From Enterobacter mori LMG 25706 (GTDB lineage Bacteria; Pseudomonadota; Gammaproteobacteria; Enterobacterales; Enterobacteriaceae), in assembly GCF_000211415.1 (NCBI RefSeq), contig NZ_GL890777.1, positions 195,893 through 259,892 on the forward strand: a stretch of 64,000 nucleotides of DNA, read 5' to 3'. The position numbers and the translations under genes are program-made. Of the stretch, positions 29,261-40,733 are shown piece after piece. Positions within the stretch are counted from its first letter, which is position 1; each line of letters begins with the position of its first letter. The notes beneath the pieces were generated by a model. It ran no database searches and had not been told where the DNA came from. It saw only the letters and a list, made by a program, of their open reading frames with translations.

Positions 29261-30604
29261 TCAGAAGAAGGTCTGGACCAGCAGGTAGCTCGCCGCACAG
29301 GCGCAGCTCACGCCGATCAGCCCCGGCAGGATGAAGCTGTGGTTGATGATAAATTTGCCGATGCGGGTGGTGCCTGAACGGTCAAAGCCGATGCAGGCCA
29401 GATCGCTGGGGTAGGTCGGTAAGACAAAGTAGCCGTAGGAGGCCGGGAAGAAGGCGATCAGCATTTTCGGATCGATGCCCAGCATTAAGCCCATCGGCGC
29501 AACCGCAGTTAACGCCGCCGCCTGGCTGTTCACCAGTTTAGAAACCAGAAACAGTACAATGGCATAGGTCCACGGGTGGCTTTTCACGACCCCTTCCAGC
29601 GCCATTTTCAGTTCATCCAGATGCGCCTGGAAAAAGGTATCGCTCATCCACGCCACGCCAAACACCGAGAAGATCGCAACCATTCCCGCTTTAAACACCG
29701 CACCGTTCGAGATGGCAGAGGCATTCACCTTGCAGGCCATTAGCATGACAGCACCGGCAATCAGCATCATCATCTGGATGACCAGGTTCATCGAAAGCGC
29801 CGCCATTTTGCCTTTTACCTCAAAAGCAGGGCGCAATTCAGGCAGGGCACCGAGCAGAACCACGATGGCAATCCCGGTGAAGAAGATCCAGGTGGACCAG
29901 TAGGCCTGTTTCGGGAAGCGCTGATTCATGAGCGTTTCCGTGCCGCCATAGATAAATTCCCGCTGTTTCGGATCTTTCAGCTTTTCCTGAAACTCTACGT
30001 CATCCGCTAAATCTTTGCCGCGACGTAAACTCCACAGTGCTGCAATCGCCACCCCAAACAGCGAGGCAGGTACGGATACGGCGAGGATCTCCAGGATCCC
30101 CCACGCGTGACCAATCCCGTGCTGTGCGCCGAGAATCGACACCAGCGACACAACCGCGACCGATACAGGCGAGGCGGTGATGGCCATTTGCGAAGCCACG
30201 GAGGCTACCGCCATGGGGCGTTCCGGGCGGATCCCTTTTTTCAGCGCAATATCGGCAATGATGGGGAACATGGTGTAAACCACGTGTCCCGTGCCGCACA
30301 GAAAGGTCAGCATCCAGGTGGTGAAGGGGGCGAGGAGCGTGATGTGCTGCGGATGTTTGCGCAACAGACGCTCGGCGAACTGCATCATCACGTTCAGACC
30401 ACCGGCAGTCTGCAGGGTGGCCGCACAGCCAATCACCGCGAGAATGGTCAGCATCACGTCAACCGGCGGTTTGCCAGGTTGAAGCCCAAAAATGAAGCTC
30501 AGAATAAACAGGCCAATACCGCTGATTAGCCCCAGTCCCATCCCGCCAAAGCGGGTCCCGACCAGCAGACAGGCAATAACAACAATAAACTCAATGGTGA
30601 TCAT
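29261..30604 (-). CDS. DcuA/DcuB-family anaerobic C4-dicarboxylate transporter
   Basis: The 447-residue membrane protein belongs to the DcuA/DcuB family, which exchanges fumarate, aspartate or malate with succinate during anaerobic growth. Landmarks: GLQPGKPPVDVMLTILAVIG near residue 39, TFLCGTGHVVYTMFPI, ASQMAITASPVSVAVVSLVS, VSKLVNSQAAALTAVAPM, PTYPSDLACIGFDRSGTT near the C-terminus, with about ten membrane segments. It is clearly diverged from both DcuA and DcuB of K-12, so substrate preference is open. K-12 has no such gene here, between yecJ and ftnB. Its upstream region shows no clear FNR box. Confidence 0.85.
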   Translation of the reverse strand: MITIEFIVVIACLLVGTRFGGMGLGLISGIGLFILSFIFGLQPGKPPVDVMLTILAVIGCAATLQTAGGLNVMMQFAERLLRKHPQHITLLAPFTTWMLTFLCGTGHVVYTMFPIIADIALKKGIRPERPMAVASVASQMAITASPVSVAVVSLVSILGAQHGIGHAWGILEILAVSVPASLFGVAIAALWSLRRGKDLADDVEFQEKLKDPKQREFIYGGTETLMNQRFPKQAYWSTWIFFTGIAIVVLLGALPELRPAFEVKGKMAALSMNLVIQMMMLIAGAVMLMACKVNASAISNGAVFKAGMVAIFSVFGVAWMSDTFFQAHLDELKMALEGVVKSHPWTYAIVLFLVSKLVNSQAAALTAVAPMGLMLGIDPKMLIAFFPASYGYFVLPTYPSDLACIGFDRSGTTRIGKFIINHSFILPGLIGVSCACAASYLLVQTFF

Positions 30605-30753
30605 GATGCTCCCTCGTCAAACATTATGTAATTAAATAAATCATTACACGATGTAGGGTTATTCATTGGGAGCAAGATCTGATTTGTTAAATCTCAGACA
30701 AAGCAGGAGGTTGTGGGAGGAACCTGCCCCGGTCAGGAGCAGGTCAGTCGTGC

Positions 30754-31257
30754 TCAGTGGCGCTGAACGGTGACAATGTCGAGCAGATGACGGTCAGTTT
30801 GCTCCGGGCATAAACCGGCATGCTTCGCATTGCGGAGTTCGTCCGCAAGCGTTTTGAGCAGCGTACCGTCCTGCTGCTGCTCTTTGTCCATATCGCGCAG
30901 GAATTTCAGGGTAATGCTGTCGTGCTGCGCTTTGGCTTCATCAGCCAGTTTGCTGAGTGTGCTGCAGCGCTGTTCATACTCTTCAAGCGTTTTCTGGAAC
31001 AATTCTTCCAGCGAAGAGTAGTTATCGTCGATCGTGTCCAGGGCTTTTACGATAGGGTTCGCCCCTACAGCTTTCAGAAAGTTAAAGACGCGCATCATAT
31101 GCGTAACGTTACTTTGCGCCTGAGTACGAAAGAACGTGGCTGAACCATTAAGACTGTTCTCGGAGCACCACGCGCTCAAATGCAGGTGCAAATTGGAGGC
31201 GTAGAACTCCAGGTTCATTTGGGCATTCAGTTTTTGCATCATAGTTTGGGTAGTCAT
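30754..31257 (-). CDS. ftnB: Ferritin-like protein FtnB
   Basis: FtnB is a ferritin paralog whose iron-storage role is minor; in Salmonella it helps repair iron-sulfur clusters under stress (from memory). The 167-residue form from ATG 31257 matches the E. coli length; the ATG at 31263 sits too close to AAGGAT. The fold is ferritin-like, but the ferroxidase cluster is altered: where FtnA has Glu49-Glu50-x-x-His53 this protein has Ser-Asn-x-x-His in AQSNVTHMM. It therefore probably cannot oxidise iron in the classical way. This loss is shared with E. coli FtnB. Confidence 0.92.
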   Translation of the reverse strand: MTTQTMMQKLNAQMNLEFYASNLHLHLSAWCSENSLNGSATFFRTQAQSNVTHMMRVFNFLKAVGANPIVKALDTIDDNYSSLEELFQKTLEEYEQRCSTLSKLADEAKAQHDSITLKFLRDMDKEQQQDGTLLKTLADELRNAKHAGLCPEQTDRHLLDIVTVQRH

Positions 31258-31763
31258 ACTCATATCCTTATTGACTGTGGGACGTGATGTCCGCAGCTAA
31301 ACCTGACCCGGCAGGTACATAAAATCACATGGCAGAAGGCAATTCTGCATTGACGGAAGTTGACCGAATATTCACATCCTGTGTTCGATATAAATAAGCA
31401 TACCCTTGTCTCCGGATTAAGAAAACTCTTAATCCGTCCGTATTTACCATAGATTACAAATTTTAATATAGTACAGAATCTCAAACAGATAGATATAAAT
31501 TAATACATCAATAAGCTATTGATTTTAATGGTTGTTAATATATTTATTGCTCTGGATTCACAGCGTTAAATAGTCTGGTAACAGAATATTCTGCGAATAG
31601 AACAAATATGCATGATTAATTCAAAATATATTCTATGGGCGTAAAGTTGCGCTAAATCAATTTTTGCGAAAATGACGGTAATGTGATCGCCGTGCAGGAT
31701 TGTTCCTGATGACTCTGTGAAAATGAAACAGTGTTTTAATGTATTCCATTCACTGAGGTTAAC
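31258..31763. other. AT-rich intergenic region between ftnB and the DJ-1 family gene
   Basis: About 505 bases, strongly AT-rich compared with the neighbouring genes. It holds the divergent promoters of ftnB and the DJ-1 family gene. Short ORFs in it lack ribosome binding sites and family features. I see no repeat or RNA structure I would name; H-NS binding is plausible from composition. Confidence 0.4.
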
Positions 31764-32321
31764 ATGGCCAATGTTGCGGTGCTGCTGGCACCTGGTTTTG
31801 AGGAAGCAGAAGCAATTATTACGATTGATATTCTGCGTCGGTTGAATATCGAGGTGGAAACCCTGGCTTGCGCAGAATCTCGGGCGGTAATGAGCTACCA
31901 TAACATCCCGATGGTGGCAGACTGTACGTTATCCGAACGTCTGAACACGCTTTACGATGCGGTGGTGTTACCCGGAGGGCCGCAGGGAAGCGTCAATCTG
32001 GCCGCTAGCCGGGAGGTCATCCGTTTTGTGTCCACACATGATGAAAGTGGAAAATTGATTTGTCCCCTCTGTTCTGCCGCAGCGCGCGTGCTGGGCGGTA
32101 ACGGGTTACTCAAAGGACGCCGTTACGTCTGCTCGGGAGATTTATGGAAAACCGTAATGGACGGTGAATACGTGGATGCATCGGTCGTCGAAGATAAAAA
32201 CCTGATCAGCGGTAAAGGTCTGGGCCACGCGTTTGACTTTGCGCTGACCCTTTCTGCTCGCCTGTTGGGTGACGAAGCGCCTGTCCGCGATCACGCGGAT
32301 CACATCTATTACGCCTGGTAA
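31764..32321 (+). CDS. DJ-1/PfpI family protein (YajL-like)
   Basis: The 185-residue product has the DJ-1/PfpI Rossmann-like fold: MANVAVLLAPGFEEAEAIITIDILRR at the start, the conserved Glu in FEEAEA (residue about 14-16), VVLPGGPQGS, and a nucleophile-elbow Cys in LICPLCSAAARVL near residue 102. The elbow is unusual because another Cys sits three residues before it (CPLC), which could form a disulfide. Family roles include glyoxalase or deglycase activity and oxidative stress protection. K-12 has no such gene here. The ATG follows GAGGTTAAC. An imperfect hairpin follows its stop. Confidence 0.8.
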   Translation: MANVAVLLAPGFEEAEAIITIDILRRLNIEVETLACAESRAVMSYHNIPMVADCTLSERLNTLYDAVVLPGGPQGSVNLAASREVIRFVSTHDESGKLICPLCSAAARVLGGNGLLKGRRYVCSGDLWKTVMDGEYVDASVVEDKNLISGKGLGHAFDFALTLSARLLGDEAPVRDHADHIYYAW

Positions 32322-32322
32322 T

Positions 32323-32359
32323 CTCCCTGCCGGACGTGATGGCGTCCGGCTGTCAGGGA
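32323..32359. terminator. REP-like hairpin after the DJ-1 family gene
   Basis: TCCCTG-CCGGACG stem arms (TCCCTGCCGGACG and CGTCCGGCTGTCAGGGA with one bulge) enclose TGATGG. There is no T run, so it resembles a REP-type element that could stabilise or end the mRNA. Confidence 0.55.
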
Positions 32360-32637
32360 CTTCTTGGCTAATCTTATGGATTATTCTGCTTAACCCCATT
32401 TTAATTGTCTGACAATTCCTGCCGTTTTTATGTCATTTTCCGCTGAATTTATGTACGCAATTACTGTAATTCTGCGGTGTGATGCCGCTCTCTTATGGAT
32501 GATTAATTTCCCGCTAAAACTATCACCAGCACTAACGCTTATGACGATGTAAGCGCTAATGTCTTGTTTTAAGTCCGATTAAATAAGAAGCACGCAAATA
32601 TTCCCTACAGAAAAGATTGCTAAAGCTGGAGTTTACC
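32360..32637 (+). promoter_or_regulatory. araFGH control region with AraC-like sites and an inverted repeat
   Basis: Two copies of CTTATGGAT occur on the same strand at 32373-32381 and 32492-32500, 119 bases apart, the first followed by TATTCTGCT, which matches the AraC half-site pattern TATGGAT-N5-TGCTA. An inverted repeat AACGCTTA (32534-32541) and TAAGCGCT (32550-32557) and a TGTGATGCC half CRP-like site (32479-32487) lie between these and the araF start. In E. coli, araFGH is activated by AraC and CRP. Exact operator assignment is inferred. Confidence 0.55.
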
Positions 32638-33627
32638 ATGCACAAATTTACTAAAGCGCTGGCGGCCATCGGCCTGGCTGCCGTTATGTCACAATCCGCT
32701 ATCGCTGAAAATTTAAAACTCGGTTTTTTGGTTAAACAACCTGAAGAACCCTGGTTCCAGACCGAGTGGAAATTCGCCGATAAAGCCGGAAAAGATTTAG
32801 GTTTTGAAGTGATTAAAATCGCCGTGCCGGACGGTGAAAAAACCCTGAACGCCATCGACAGCCTGGCGGCCAGCGGTGCGAAAGGGTTTGTTATCTGTAC
32901 CCCTGATCCGAAACTGGGTTCAGCGATTGCCGCCAAAGCACGTGGCTATGACATGAAGGTCATTGCGGTTGATGACCAGTTCGTGAACGCCAAGGGTAAG
33001 CCGATGGACAGCGTCCCGCTGGTGATGATGGCGGCGACCAAAATCGGCGAACGTCAGGGCCAGGAACTCTATAAAGAGATGCAAAAACGCGGCTGGGATG
33101 TAAAAGAAACCGGCGTGATGGCGATTACCGCTGACGAGCTGGACACGGCGCGTCGTCGTACTACCGGTTCCATGGACGCCCTGAAAGCGGCCGGTTTCCC
33201 GGAAAAGCAGATCTACAAAGTGCCAACCAAATCTAACGACATCCCGGGCGCGTTCGACGCGGCTAACTCTATGCTGGTCCAGCATCCGGAAGTCAAACAC
33301 TGGCTGGTGGTCGGCATGAACGACAACACCGTGCTGGGCGGCGTGCGCGCAACCGAAGGCCAGGGCTTCAAGGCGCCTGACGTTATCGGCATCGGCATCA
33401 ACGGCGTGGATGCGGTCAGCGAACTGTCCAAAGCGCAGGCGACCGGCTTCTATGGCTCGCTGCTGCCAAGCCCGGATGTTCACGGCTACAAATCCAGCGA
33501 AATGCTCTACAACTGGGTGCCCAAAGGGGCTGAACCGCCGAAATTCACCGAAGTGACCGACGTGGTGCTGATCACCCGCGACAACTTCAAAGAGGAGCTG
33601 GCGAAAAAAGGACTGGGCGGTAAGTAA
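32638..33627 (+). CDS. araF: L-arabinose-binding periplasmic protein AraF
   Basis: AraF binds L-arabinose in the periplasm and feeds AraGH. The 329-residue form starts MHKFTKALAAIGLAAVMSQS after GGAGTTTACC; an upstream start would add seven residues without a ribosome binding site. The signal ends AIAENLKLGF. Sequence is almost identical to E. coli AraF. It is the first of three genes, 70 bases before araG. Confidence 0.98.
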   Translation: MHKFTKALAAIGLAAVMSQSAIAENLKLGFLVKQPEEPWFQTEWKFADKAGKDLGFEVIKIAVPDGEKTLNAIDSLAASGAKGFVICTPDPKLGSAIAAKARGYDMKVIAVDDQFVNAKGKPMDSVPLVMMAATKIGERQGQELYKEMQKRGWDVKETGVMAITADELDTARRRTTGSMDALKAAGFPEKQIYKVPTKSNDIPGAFDAANSMLVQHPEVKHWLVVGMNDNTVLGGVRATEGQGFKAPDVIGIGINGVDAVSELSKAQATGFYGSLLPSPDVHGYKSSEMLYNWVPKGAEPPKFTEVTDVVLITRDNFKEELAKKGLGGK

Positions 33628-33697
33628 TACGCTGTGATTGTGCCCCTCATTCACCTGAGGGGCCAGACGTACACACTACAGGAATCACGGAGTCGTT

Positions 33698-35212
33698 ATG
33701 CAACAGTCTGATCCCTATCTCTCTTTTCGCGGCATCGGGAAAACCTTCCCCGGTGTTAACGCGCTGACCGATATCAGCTTCGACTGCCATGCCGGTCAGG
33801 TCCACGCGCTGATGGGGGAGAACGGCGCGGGAAAATCCACGCTGTTGAAAATTCTCAGCGGTAACTACACCCCCACAACCGGCACGCTGGCGATACGCGG
33901 CGAAGAGGTGGCGTTTGCCGATACGACGGCGGCTCTCAATGCCGGGGTCGCCATCATCTATCAGGAACTGCACCTCATTCCTGAAATGACCGTGGCAGAG
34001 AACATCTATTTAGGTCAGCTTCCGCACAAAAGCGGCGTGGTAAATCGTTCGCTACTCAATTACGAAGCGGGGCTGCAGCTTAAACACCTTGGGCTGGATG
34101 TTGATCCGCAAACGCCCCTGAAATATCTCTCCATCGGCCAGTGGCAGATGGTTGAAATTGCCAAGGCGCTGGCGCGTAACGCCAAGATTATCGCCTTTGA
34201 TGAACCGACCAGTTCGCTCTCCGCCCGTGAAATTGAAAATCTGTTCCGCGTGATCCGCGAGCTGCGCAAAGAAGGCCGCATCATTCTGTACGTTTCGCAC
34301 CGTATGGAGGAGATCTTTGCCCTAAGCGATGCCATCACCGTGTTTAAGGACGGTCGCTACGTGCGGACGTTCACGGACATGGCACAGGTTAACCATGACC
34401 AGCTGGTTCAGGCGATGGTCGGACGCGAGTTGGGCGATATTTACCACTGGCAGCCTCGCGAGTACGGCCCGGAGCGCCTGCGTCTGGATAACGTTAAAGC
34501 ACCCGGCGTGCGCACGCCGATTTCTCTTTCGGTGCGCAGCGGTGAAATCGTCGGGCTGTTTGGCCTTGTCGGGGCAGGGCGCAGCGAGCTGATGAAAGGG
34601 TTGTTTGGCGGCACGCGGATCACACAGGGGCAGGTCTCGATTGACGGTCAAAAAATCGATATCCAGAAGCCCGCTCACGCGATCAATGCGGGCATGATGC
34701 TCTGCCCGGAAGATCGCAAAGCGGAGGGGATCATTCCGGTCCACTCGGTGCGCGACAACATCAATATCTCTGCAAGACGCAAATACATCCGCGCGGGGTG
34801 CCTGATCAATGACGGCTGGGAAGCGAGCAACGCCGACCACCATATCCGCTCGCTGAACATCAAAACGCCGGGTGCGGAACAGCTGATCATGAATCTCTCC
34901 GGCGGTAATCAGCAAAAAGCCATTCTGGGCCGCTGGCTGTCAGAAGATATGAAGGTCATTTTGCTGGATGAGCCGACGCGCGGTATCGACGTAGGGGCAA
35001 AACACGAAATCTATAACGTGATTTATGAACTGGCAAAACGTGGCGTGGCGGTGCTGTTCGCCTCCAGCGATCTGCCTGAGGTACTTGGCGTTGCCGACCG
35101 TATCGTTGTGATGCGTGAAGGTGAAATTGCCGGTGAGTTGCTGCATGAACAGGCGAATGAACAACAGGCGTTGAGTCTCGCCATGCCTAAAGTTAGCCAG
35201 GCTGTCGCCTGA
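33698..35212 (+). CDS. araG: L-arabinose ABC transporter ATPase AraG
   Basis: AraG is the double ATPase of the high-affinity arabinose importer. The 504-residue product has two ABC cassettes: the first with Walker [10 protein letters not shown], signature [15 protein letters not shown] and Walker [13 protein letters not shown]; the second with degenerate Walker [11 protein letters not shown], signature [11 protein letters not shown] and Walker [13 protein letters not shown]. This arrangement is standard for sugar ABC importers of this class. It sits between araF and araH in one operon. Confidence 0.97.
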   Translation: MQQSDPYLSFRGIGKTFPGVNALTDISFDCHAGQVHALMGENGAGKSTLLKILSGNYTPTTGTLAIRGEEVAFADTTAALNAGVAIIYQELHLIPEMTVAENIYLGQLPHKSGVVNRSLLNYEAGLQLKHLGLDVDPQTPLKYLSIGQWQMVEIAKALARNAKIIAFDEPTSSLSAREIENLFRVIRELRKEGRIILYVSHRMEEIFALSDAITVFKDGRYVRTFTDMAQVNHDQLVQAMVGRELGDIYHWQPREYGPERLRLDNVKAPGVRTPISLSVRSGEIVGLFGLVGAGRSELMKGLFGGTRITQGQVSIDGQKIDIQKPAHAINAGMMLCPEDRKAEGIIPVHSVRDNINISARRKYIRAGCLINDGWEASNADHHIRSLNIKTPGAEQLIMNLSGGNQQKAILGRWLSEDMKVILLDEPTRGIDVGAKHEIYNVIYELAKRGVAVLFASSDLPEVLGVADRIVVMREGEIAGELLHEQANEQQALSLAMPKVSQAVA

Positions 35213-35223
35213 GTAAGGAGTCA

Positions 35224-36207
35224 ATGATGTCCTCTGTAACTACATCCGGAGCGCCGAAGTCGGCTTTCAGTTTTGGCCGCATCTGGGACCAGTACGGTAT
35301 GCTGGTGGTCTTTGCCGCGCTGTTCCTCGCCTGCGCGATTTTTGTGCCGAACTTTGCCACCTTCATTAATATGAAGGGGCTGGGGCTGGCAATCTCCATG
35401 TCCGGCATGGTGGCCTGCGGCATGCTGTTCTGCCTGGCGTCGGGCGATTTTGACCTGTCGGTGGCCTCGGTAATTGCCTGTGCAGGCGTGACCACGGCAG
35501 TCGTCATCAACATGACCGAGAGCCTGTGGATTGGCGTCTTTGCAGGGTTGATGCTCGGTGTGCTGAGCGGCCTGGTGAACGGGTTTGTGATTGCCCGCCT
35601 GAAGATTAACGCCCTGATCACGACGCTTGCGACCATGCAAATTGTGCGCGGTCTGGCCTACATCATCTCCGACGGGAAAGCCGTGGGGATCGAAGACGAG
35701 CGCTTCTTTACCCTGGGCTATGCCAACTGGCTGGGTTTGCCCGCGCCAATCTGGCTGACGGTTGCCTGCCTGATCCTGTTTGGCTTCCTGCTTAACCGCA
35801 CCACGTTTGGCCGTAACACGCTGGCGATTGGCGGGAATGAAGAGGCGGCGCGCCTGGCGGGGGTTCCGGTGGTGCGCACCAAGATCATTATCTTTGTGCT
35901 CTCCGGGCTGGTCTCCGCAGCAGCAGGGATCATTCTGGCGTCGCGCATGACCAGCGGCCAGCCGATGACCTCCATTGGTTATGAGCTGATCGTCATCTCA
36001 GCCTGCGTTTTAGGGGGCGTTTCCCTGAAAGGCGGCATCGGAAAAATCTCATATGTGGTGGCCGGTATCCTGATTTTGGGGACGGTGGAGAACGCCATGA
36101 ACCTGTTGAATATTTCGCCATTCTCGCAGTACGTGGTGCGTGGTCTGATCCTGCTCGCAGCCGTGATTTTCGACCGTTACAAGCAAAAAGCGAAGCGTAC
36201 CGTTTAA
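35224..36207 (+). CDS. araH: L-arabinose ABC transporter permease AraH
   Basis: AraH is the inner-membrane channel of the arabinose importer, with about 8-10 membrane segments in 327 residues. Landmarks include SGDFDLSVASVIACAGVT, LTVACLILFGFLLNRTTFGRN and ILGTVENAMNLLNISPFSQYVVRG of the RbsC-type permease family. It starts at an ATG right after a ribosome binding site TAAGGAG, 11 bases beyond the araG stop. A strong hairpin follows at 36258-36290. Confidence 0.97.
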   Translation: MMSSVTTSGAPKSAFSFGRIWDQYGMLVVFAALFLACAIFVPNFATFINMKGLGLAISMSGMVACGMLFCLASGDFDLSVASVIACAGVTTAVVINMTESLWIGVFAGLMLGVLSGLVNGFVIARLKINALITTLATMQIVRGLAYIISDGKAVGIEDERFFTLGYANWLGLPAPIWLTVACLILFGFLLNRTTFGRNTLAIGGNEEAARLAGVPVVRTKIIIFVLSGLVSAAAGIILASRMTSGQPMTSIGYELIVISACVLGGVSLKGGIGKISYVVAGILILGTVENAMNLLNISPFSQYVVRGLILLAAVIFDRYKQKAKRTV

Positions 36208-36251
36208 CGCCTTTCCGCGCTTTTTATTGCTCAACTAATAACCATAGTTGA

Positions 36252-38562
<2,311 letters not shown>

Positions 38563-38567
38563 TATTC

Positions 38568-38593
38568 CTCGGGGGGCTTTATGAGCCCCCGAG
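38568..38593. terminator. Bidirectional hairpin between otsA and uspC
   Basis: CTCGGGGGGCT and AGCCCCCGAG pair around TTATG. It overlaps the uspC stop codon and serves the convergent genes. Confidence 0.65.
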
Positions 38594-39007
38594 AGGGACT
38601 AACAACACATCCACCTGGCTTGAGGCGACAATCGATTTCGCCGAACATGCCGCGCGCGAAAAAAAGCTTTGGTTATGATTACCGCAGATCACCAAATCAA
38701 TATTCTGTTTTTGGCACAAGCTAAGAATATGTTCATTTAATTCCCCGGTGGCAATAATGGTCTGGTGAACCGGATATTGCGCCTTTTCGACCAGTTCTCG
38801 CAGAAACTGCTGTGTTTCTTCCTGCAAAACCTCACGAATATCCTCCAGCATGGGGGCTGCCAGTTGATTGTACATTTCGGGTTCGGCTGTCAGTGTGATC
38901 AGGCTGATGCGAGCATTGGTGGGTCTGGCGATAGAAACGGCACGGGCGACGAGTTGATGACTTTCCGGCGAAACCGCAACAGAAACAAGAAGATGGGTGT
39001 AACTCAT
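38579..39007 (-). CDS. uspC: Universal stress protein UspC
   Basis: UspC is a cytoplasmic universal stress protein; in E. coli it is linked to motility and resistance to stress. The 142-residue product from ATG 39007 (AAGGAG six bases upstream) has the Usp fold with the ATP-loop-like GNHNQSFF and SVAVSPESHQLVARAVSIARP regions and a Ser-rich C-terminus VASSQVDVLLVPLG. It is convergent with otsA and directly upstream of the flhDC control region, the same order as in E. coli. Confidence 0.93.
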   Translation of the reverse strand: MSYTHLLVSVAVSPESHQLVARAVSIARPTNARISLITLTAEPEMYNQLAAPMLEDIREVLQEETQQFLRELVEKAQYPVHQTIIATGELNEHILSLCQKQNIDLVICGNHNQSFFSRAACSAKSIVASSQVDVLLVPLGGS

Positions 39008-39801
39008 CACGCACTCCTTTGATGTCTGAACAACAAGGTTTCTTCAGCTTTACCGCGATTTCAAGACTTCCGCAAGGGGGGAATAGGGCATTAGTGTGAA
39101 GCTTATCATAATTATTCATTAATTATTCTTATAAGAAGAATAATTGCAAAGTGTGTCTAAATGAAAAAAATTAACAACTTAACGTAAATCACACTTTTTT
39201 TAGTCAGTCGCGTTAAATCGTTTTAACCTGTTATAAACACAATTTGAATGATCACGCAGTGAAATAAATTTTATGCACTTTTTTCATAACTATATGTTTT
39301 TACTAAGTAATGGAAGTGTGACTGCCAGATGTACGCGATGTGAATGATTGGCGTAGTCAATATAAGCAGAAAAAGCAATTGCTATGCCGTATATGTTCAT
39401 ACGCATGCATGAGTATTCGCTCTTCAAGAATATAAAACAGTCTCGTTTGGTTAAGTTTTGACCAAATTACAAGTCATACTGATGGATTTATGGAGAATAT
39501 TCACTTAAATTGTGTGACGTAGATCACATTTTTTTTAAATTTGAGGATGGCTGCATTGTATGTGTCAAAACTGACGAGTAGAGTTTGCGTCGAATTAGGA
39601 AAAATCTTAGTTATTTGTAAGAAATGATAAAACGATATGAGGCGCAGCTGCGTTTCAGCTGTTGTACGTTTTGCTGAATACAAACCTAAATTCAACTATG
39701 CATTTAGCCTTTTCTTTTTTATACCGGGTGATTTCCCGGCGACATCACGGGGTGCGGTCTTTCCGCATAAAAATAATAGTTGGTTATTCGGGATGGGAAC
39801 A
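39008..39801 (+). promoter_or_regulatory. flhDC regulatory region and leader
   Basis: This 794-base gap contains the promoter and long 5' leader of flhDC. A hairpin AATTATTCTT-ATAAG-AAGAATAATT is at 39121-39145. A CRP site TGTGA-CGTAGA-TCACA lies at 39513-39528, followed by a segment (39560-39612) close to the E. coli flhDC leader (TTGTATGTG, GACGAGTA, TTGCGTCGA). The leader is probably about 200 bases, with AGGA motifs (39544, 39596) that fit CsrA-binding sites. No ORF with support lies here. In E. coli the same region is hit by CRP, H-NS, LrhA, OmpR and RcsB and by IS insertions; none is inserted here. Confidence 0.7.
39513..39528 (+). promoter_or_regulatory. CRP site of flhDC
   Basis: TGTGA-CGTAGA-TCACA is a perfect CRP core in the same place, relative to the leader, as the activating CRP site of E. 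coli flhDC. Confidence 0.8.
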
Positions 39802-40152
39802 ATGCATACATCCGAGTTGCTAAAACATATCTATGACATCAATTTGTCATATTTACTGCTCGCGCAGCGTTTGATTAGTCAGGACAAAGCGTCCGCGATG
39901 TTTCGTCTGGGTATTAACGAAGAGATGGCAACCATGTTGGGGGGATTAACACTCCCGCAAATGGTCAAGCTGGCAGAAACGAATCAACTCGTTTGCCAGT
40001 TCCGCTTTGATAATCCGCAGACTATCACGCGTCTGACCCAGGAATCCCGCGTTGACGATCTTCAACAGGTCCATACCGGTATTCTTCTCTCCACACGATT
40101 GCTCAGCGAAATCAGCCAGCCTGATGACGTTGCCCGTAAGAAAAGGGCATAA
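39802..40152 (+). CDS. flhD: Flagellar master regulator subunit FlhD
   Basis: FlhD forms a complex with FlhC that activates class II flagellar promoters and hence the whole cascade. I use the ATG at 39802, giving 116 residues starting [15 protein letters not shown], as annotated in E. coli; an upstream frame extends it by 55 residues with no ribosome binding site, and one ATG nine bases upstream is a possible alternative. The helical product contains the conserved dimerisation Cys region around CQFRFDN and the basic tail ARKKRA. It is two bases ahead of flhC. Confidence 0.96.
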   Translation: MHTSELLKHIYDINLSYLLLAQRLISQDKASAMFRLGINEEMATMLGGLTLPQMVKLAETNQLVCQFRFDNPQTITRLTQESRVDDLQQVHTGILLSTRLLSEISQPDDVARKKRA

Positions 40153-40154
40153 AA

Positions 40155-40733
40155 ATGAGCGAGAAAAGCATTGTTCAGGAAGCGCGTGATATACAGCTGG
40201 CAATGGAGCTGATTACGCTGGGTGCTCGTTTACAAATGCTGGAAAGCGAGACTCAGCTGAGCCGTGGTCGTCTCATCAAACTGTATAAAGAATTACGTGG
40301 TAGTCCACCGCCTAAAGGAATGCTGCCGTTCTCAACGGACTGGTTTATGACCTGGGAACAGAATATCCATGCATCGATGTTCTGTAACGCTTGGCAGTAC
40401 CTTCTGAAAACCGGTTTGTGTAGCGGCGTCGATGCCGTGATCAAAGCGTATAAACTTTACCTTGAACAATGCCCTCAGCAGGAAGATGGACCCCTGCTGG
40501 CACTGACCCGCGCATGGACGCTGGTGCGTTTTGTTGAAAGCGGAATGCTTGAACTGTCTCGCTGCAACTGCTGCGATGGCAATTTTATTACCCATGCTCA
40601 TCAGCCTGCTGGCAGCTTCGCCTGTAGTTTATGCCAGCCTCCATCCCGCGCCGTAAAAAGACGTAAACTTTCCCGGGATGCTGCCGATATTATTCCACAA
40701 CTGCTGGATGAACAGATCGAACAAGCTGTTTAA
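40155..40733 (+). CDS. flhC: Flagellar master regulator subunit FlhC
   Basis: FlhC is the main DNA-binding part of FlhD4C2. The 192-residue product carries the four-Cys zinc site in [11 protein letters not shown] and FACSLCQPP (Cys near 137, 140, 157 and 160), which holds the fold of the DNA-binding region. It is translated directly after flhD. The 3' half contains a sigma-28 promoter at 40664-40690 that reads into motA. Confidence 0.97.
   Translation: MSEKSIVQEARDIQLAMELITLGARLQMLESETQLSRGRLIKLYKELRGSPPPKGMLPFSTDWFMTWEQNIHASMFCNAWQYLLKTGLCSGVDAVIKAYKLYLEQCPQQEDGPLLALTRAWTLVRFVESGMLELSRCNCCDGNFITHAHQPAGSFACSLCQPPSRAVKRRKLSRDAADIIPQLLDEQIEQAV
40664..40690 (+). promoter_or_regulatory. Sigma-28 promoter of motAB-cheAW inside flhC
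   Basis: TAAACTTT, an 11-base spacer and GCCGATAT match the sigma-28 consensus with two mismatches. It lies within the flhC coding region, as in E. coli, and provides class III expression of motA to cheW and of the MotR-like RNA. Confidence 0.88.

Noticed and set aside
39637-39801. 55-residue N-terminal extension of FlhD
   Set aside because: No ribosome binding site at 39637, and the added residues lie in the known untranslated leader; the E. coli protein starts at MHTSE.
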